A stretch of 64,000 nucleotides of DNA, taken from assembly GCF_000208745.1 (NCBI RefSeq), contig NC_030859.1, positions 12,630,612-12,694,611 of the forward strand, given 5' to 3'. The DNA is from Theobroma cacao. Lineage: Eukaryota > Streptophyta > Magnoliopsida > Malvales > Malvaceae. Within the stretch, counting starts at the first letter, position 1; each line of letters starts with the position of its first letter. Of the stretch, positions 59,192 through 64,000 are shown piece after piece. Position numbers and translations under genes: made by a program. The notes under the pieces are model-generated. The model was not told where the DNA came from, searched no databases, and was given only the letters and a program-made list of their open reading frames with translations.

Positions 59192-61975
59192 TGTAAAGCT
59201 CGACCTTACAAAATACTTGTCATGACATACATGTGATGGATAGCATGTTTGCATGCTAGGAGAGTCTCAAAAAATTTACAAAAGTCTGTATTGTACCTAG
59301 AGGTACAACAAAGTTGATTTAAGCCTAAAACTAGATCGAATAGAGATTTTAGGGTGAAATGAAAAATTTTACAGTCTAAGAATGATTTAAAATAGTGATT
59401 TGGGTTTCGAGGATCAATTTGGAGTCAAATTGGAAATTTTAATATCTAGGGGTAAAATGATAATTTTGCCACTCGAGGACAAAATAAGACTTTTTTTGAA
59501 AGATTTTGATCACATTTGACTTATTGGAGTATGATTTGAGGTTGATAAGTGAAAAATTGTAATCTCGGTATTTTTCAAAGCATAGGGGTAAAATGGTAAT
59601 TTTACACCACTAACACTTGTCATGCTCATAGAATTTATCCATTGACTTTTTATGTTATGGATAAGTAAGAAAATATATGTGATGGATATAAAAAGTTTAA
59701 AATTTTTAAAGTTTTAAAAATGGACCAATGGAAACATGCCATGTGTCAAGCTTAGAACATTTTATTATTTCCTTTAAAAATCAGCCTATAAACCTCTCAC
59801 TTCTCTCCAAATATTCGGCCAAGCAAGGAAAAGAGGGAAACAAAGAAAGAACAAACCCTAGGTGGAGAATTTCAAGAGAAAAAGTGTGGAAAATCAAGGA
59901 AAATAAGTGAAAAAGCAAGGATTTCTCAATTTAAACTTGAAAACTATTTTCCTTAAGCATTTCTCCTTATTTTCCATGGTTAAATTTCATGTTTTCATGG
60001 TGAATTCATGGCTGGTCGAATGGGTCTGGAGAGAGAATGATGTTGGATTGATTTGATTTCAAGTTATGTTAGTGTTTTTAGTTAGTTTACCATGTCTAGA
60101 AGCAAAACAACAAGAAAAGAATTCATTTTTCCCATCACCTATCAATGGCCGAACCTACCTTGTATCGAGTGAGGATGAATTTGATTTTTATTTTAAGAGA
60201 ATTGGTTAGAAAATGATGAATTATGGTGTGGAAAAGTAGTAGGAAAAATTACGATGTTAATGCACCATTATTGACAGAAAATTCTAAGAAGAAAAGTAAA
60301 CATGGTTTTGCCAAATTTTAGGTTATTTGACTTGTGTTTGGTGAATTAAGGTATTGGAAAAGAAATGGAGCAATTTGGAGCTAAATTGGATGCGTTGGCC
60401 AATTAATTAGGTGATAAGACGAATTAGGCCAATATCGGGTTTAGATGATTACCCGTGCATTTTGCATTCCATATCATGCATTAGTAGTCTAAATTAGTTT
60501 AGTTTTGATTTAGTACCAATGTATTAAGTTTCTCAATTTTGTACTATGTCAAGGTGGTGAGTCCTCCGATAAAGGCAAGGAAATTGCATCCGAGGACTAG
60601 TAGTCAGAGTACTTTGAAAATCCGCACTCTAGACATTGTGAGTAAACTTACTGTCATTTTAATTATTTAGGGTGGCTTTTAGATGATTTCATGAATTCTA
60701 TGAAAAAATGGATTTAAAAAGGTAAATTTTCATGTCTTATGAATAAATGTGTTTCAATGAAATTAATTTATAAATTGTTTTGAAATTAATAATGATTTTG
60801 AAAAATAGAGTACAAGGAGACTGCTATTTATTGCAATTTGATTGTTTAAATTAATTAGGTTATGATAAATCGGGCATGATTGGCTGGTTGGCAATTGTAT
60901 TGAAATACGGATTGTTTGTTTGCCTTGAAAGGCTGTGAATTACAATAATTGCCATATCATGTTATTGAATTTTATTGATTGGTGGGATAATTAGTAGCTT
61001 ACCGTAGTAGGCGGGTTCCGTGGACCAGCCTATGAGAGGGTCATGGTAACCCCGTTTTGTATGTGCTCACCTCGGTTGCAGAGGCGCGTAGGGTAGCTCC
61101 TGAGGTGATATTTAAGTTCACTTCATGCCGAACCACCACATGATGGTGAACTTAGCTAATGCCAAGGAACGACTGTGATGTCCATCGAAAAATGTGTTCT
61201 ATGCGAAATGTGAATTTTTAACAATCTTGATGGTCTCGGTAGGATGCATCGGCCAAGGTGTCGTCGAGGATGGATTTATGGCTCAAGCCTAGTTTTTATG
61301 AGATTCATAAGCCTCGTTACTTATTTTGAATGAAATGTGTTCTAATGCTATGACCCAGTTTACGATGATTTACTTTATCGTCTCCATGTACTCAACTTTA
61401 GATGTTTATGATGATGTCTATTTACTCATTGGGATTTTATAATCTTAGCACCCTCATTTCCACCCATTTCAGGCTCAGTATAAGTTGTAGATAGCTGATA
61501 TCGTCGAAGGCTACAATTGGCTTTATTTCCTAAAAAATTGTAGGTTTGCAGCCTTCGTTCATTTTTGTCATTTGGGGGTCTACATGTCACTGTAAATTAA
61601 ATTTCATACTCTAGTTATCTGTACTATTGTATGTAGGAATGTATTTTGCTTTTACATTGTAAAAATTATTTACGCAGTGTTCTAAAAATATTGTTTTATA
61701 AGAAAATAGAATATTTTGTTTAATATTTTTATTTTATTCTAACAGTCATAATTTCACTTTAAACGAATGTTTTAGACATCTAAATTTATTTTTGATTTTG
61801 AAATATGTGTTCTGCACTTATATACTACATTATTAGCTAGTATCGAAATTTTCAAGAAAAATGAGAAACTGATATTAAAGCCTTGTGGGGTTCCGATTCG
61901 CATTTCGGGTAATGAGTGTCTATCGGGACACCACTACTGTTGTCACGGGTTCGAGGGGAGTACCGAGTCATGACA
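59192..61975 (+). repeat. Family-2 5' LTR, plus strand (2.78 kb)
   Basis: Starts TGTAAAGCTCGACC and ends GAGTCATGACA. It aligns with the reverse complement of 10470-13511 along its length, with many differences, so the two are not recent copies. ORF 59728-59910 is probably chance. Confidence 0.87.
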
Positions 61976-61982
61976 ATTCGAT

Positions 61983-61994
61983 TGGTATCAAAGC
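61983..61994 (+). other. Primer-binding site of the right family-2 element
   Basis: Reads TGGTATCAAAGC, one G-to-A change from the iMet site, seven bases after the LTR. Confidence 0.88.
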
Positions 61995-62156
61995 TTTTGG
62001 TTTTAAAGATCAGAGTTTTTGGTTTTAAAGTTGTTTTAAAATTTACAGTGTTAGTGTGGCCCTGGGTTAAGTTAGGTTAGGTTGAATAGAATGCATGCAT
62101 CTGCATATAGAGCCTGAGGTTGCCTAAACTTGCTTGTTTCCTCTTATAGATTATCA

Positions 62157-63469
62157 TGCCTCCTCGATGTGAACACCCACCTCTCACTAGATCGGCTGGG
62201 AGGGAACGAGTTCATTCTTAACGTCGTCAGCTAGATGCAGTAGAGGAAGAATCGACTACGTCTACCATTCGAGCAGCACTTGATGCTGAGCAGGCCGAGA
62301 CTCCTCCACATCCTCCACATCCTCCGCCTCCTACGGGCATTCTTGCCATGCCTCTTGAGGTAGCACAAACATTGGTAGCTTTCTTTATTGCAATGGCTGG
62401 TTAAGCTCAGACTGGTCAAGCTCCATCTATAGTGCCTCTAGCTACTCCTTCAGTTTCGCTAGTACAGGATGTATCTATTTCTAAGAAGTTGAAGGAGGCT
62501 AGATAATTGGGTTTCGTTTCTTTTATGGGTGAGTTAGACGCGATTGTAGCCAAAGTTTGGATTAATCAGGTTTCGGAGACACTCTTAGATATGAGATTGG
62601 ATGACGACATGAAGTTGATGGTGGCCACGAGATTATTGGATAAGAGGGCCCGTATATGGTGAAATTTAATAAAATCTCGTTCCACTACTCCTCCGACTTG
62701 GTCAGACTTTCGAAGAGAATTTGATGGTCAGTATTTCACTTATTTCCATCAGAAAGAAAAGAAGAGAGAATTTCTGAGTTTGAGACAGGGGAATTTAACT
62801 GCAGAGGAGTATGAAGCTTGTTTTAACAAGTTGATGTTATATATGCCGGATCTGGTGAAATCTAAGCAAGATCAGGCCAGTTATTTCGAGGAAGGGCTCC
62901 GTAATGAGATTAGAGAGTGGATGACAGTTACTGGTAGGGAGCCACATAAGGAGGTGGTACAGATGGCTTTAAGGGCCAAGAAGCTTGCAAATGAAATAGG
63001 AGGATTCGGATCGAGTTTGCAAAAAGGAAAAATCCAAGTATATCTTTCAGTCAGCCACCAAAAAGGGGCAGAGACTCATCTGCTTCAAGGAGCACTACTT
63101 CTGTTTCAGTGACATCTCCTCGACCTCCATTTCCATAATCACAGCAAAGACCTTCGAGGTTTAGCAGATTTGCTATGATTGGTTATGGGAAGAGTTTCGG
63201 AGGTCCTGATAGATGCAGAAATTAAGAAAAAAGTCATTTTGGGCTATGTAGAGGGCTAGCAAGATGTTTTCAATGTGGACAAACAAGTCACATTAGGAGT
63301 GACTGTCCACAGTTGAAACGAGGTATAGTAGCTGCTCCATCTCCACCAGCTCGTACAGATATGTAGAAGAGAGATCCTTCTGGGTTATCACAGAGGTAAG
63401 GAGTAGCTATACAGTATGGTGTAGAGAGTAACACCCCGGCATATCCACCTTTGAGACCACAGCTCATAC
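62157..63469 (+). pseudogene. Broken gag of the right family-2 element
   Basis: Opens at 62157 (MPPRCEHPPLTRSAGRERVHS) and meets a stop at about 62220. Stops also lie near 62402, 62503 and 62660; the last is TGA after RARIW where Trp is usual. The gag core is readable: ISKKLKEAR, LDMRLDDDMKLMVATRLLDK, YFTYFHQKEKKREFLSL and YFEEGLRNEIREWMTVTGRE (62780-63000). A frameshift near 62990 precedes the zinc knuckle CFQCGQTSHIRSDC near 63270, which is intact. Gag of this family would bind RNA and form the particle. Confidence 0.88.
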
Positions 63470-64000
63470 TTTGACAAGAGTCTTCGCTGTGACCGAAGAT
63501 GAGGCACGAGTCGACTTGGAGCAGTGATAGGTACTATGTCTTTATTTGATAAAGATGCTTATGTTTAAATATATTCTGGCTTAGATAGGTCATATGTGAG
63601 TATGGCATTTGCATCAATTACTGATAAAAACCTGTCACCATTAGAGGAAGAAATTGTAGTTCACACTCATTTAGAAGAGAAGCTAGTTAGAAATAGTTGT
63701 TATAGAGATTGTGGGGTAATGGTTGGTGAGGAAAAATTTAGGGGTGACTTGATTCCTCTAGAGATCCAAGATTTTGATTTGATATTGGGTATGGACTGGC
63801 TAACTGCACATCGGGTGAATGTGGATTATTTCCTGAAAGAAGTTATACTTCAAAATTCGGAAGGAGTAGAGATTGTATTTGCAGGGGAAAGTCGAGTATT
63901 ACCTTCCTGTGTAATCTCGACCATCAAAGCTTTGAAAATGGTGCAGAAAGGGTATCCAGCTTATTTGGCACACGTGATCGATACTTCAAACGGGGAACTT
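63470..64000 (+). pseudogene. Start of protease/pol of the right family-2 element, cut by the window edge
   Basis: Reads [14 protein letters not shown], then after a frameshift LFDKDAYV, a stop, and IYSGLDRSYVS where the protease active site LIDSGS is expected. The catalytic Asp has become Tyr and the preceding Leu codon a stop. The later part is well kept: VVHTHLEEKLVRNSCYRDCG, DFDLILGMDWLTAHRVNVDY, VLPSCVISTIKALKMVQKGY. RT and integrase must lie beyond 64000. Confidence 0.88.

Overview
The window is eudicot-like nuclear plant DNA: AT-rich, with one intron-containing plant transcription-factor gene inside a thick layer of nested, decayed LTR retrotransposons. No bacterial-type operon, CRISPR array, rRNA or tRNA gene was seen. 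Some repeat motifs (GTATCGATAC runs, quasi-palindromes of the type TTCTCGCTACAGCGAGAA) remind me of Malvaceae genomes such as cacao, but that is a weak impression.

Layout. 1-13511: minus-strand Ty3/gypsy material of two related Tekay/Del-like chromovirus families. A family-1 LTR (157-3010) has internal element sequence on both sides. It is followed by family-1 pol, which switches at about 6626-6630 into family-2 integrase, pol, gag, primer-binding site and a 3.0-kb LTR ending at 13511. 13512-about 18.4 kb: minus-strand Ty1/copia (Sirevirus-like) element, cut inside its reverse transcriptase. About 18.5-26.7 kb: the only low-copy interval. It holds the GT-2-type trihelix gene (PETAL LOSS-like, two exons, 564 aa) at 21095-23617, with a probable foldback MITE about 0.8 kb upstream. 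26743-44010: one old plus-strand Athila-like Ty3/gypsy element with tRNA-Asp-type primer site, gag, pol and an env-position ORF. Two solo LTRs of a third family sit inside it, each with a perfect 5-bp target duplication (TCTAA and ATAAT). Its 3' LTR is cut off and followed by a copia scrap. 44269-54870: the one complete family-1 element, minus strand, with two LTRs, PBS, PPT, gag-pol and a 5-bp duplication differing by one base. 54876-59191: a family-3 LTR on the plus strand with its primer site and a decayed internal region. 59192-64000: a plus-strand family-2 element (LTR, PBS, gag, start of protease) running off the right edge.

How it fits together. The only gene likely to act for the host is the trihelix factor. 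All retroelement reading frames carry stops or frameshifts, many of them TGG to TAG or CGA to TGA, the expected product of cytosine-methylation decay. Several catalytic residues are also lost: RT DD to NN in the complete element, protease Asp lost in the copia element and in the right-hand family-2 element. I found no convincing new functional system. The most unusual signals are the chimeric or tandem LTR arrangement on the left, a quasi-palindromic U3 motif shared by three LTR families, and arrays of short quasi-palindromes inside the family-3 LTR.
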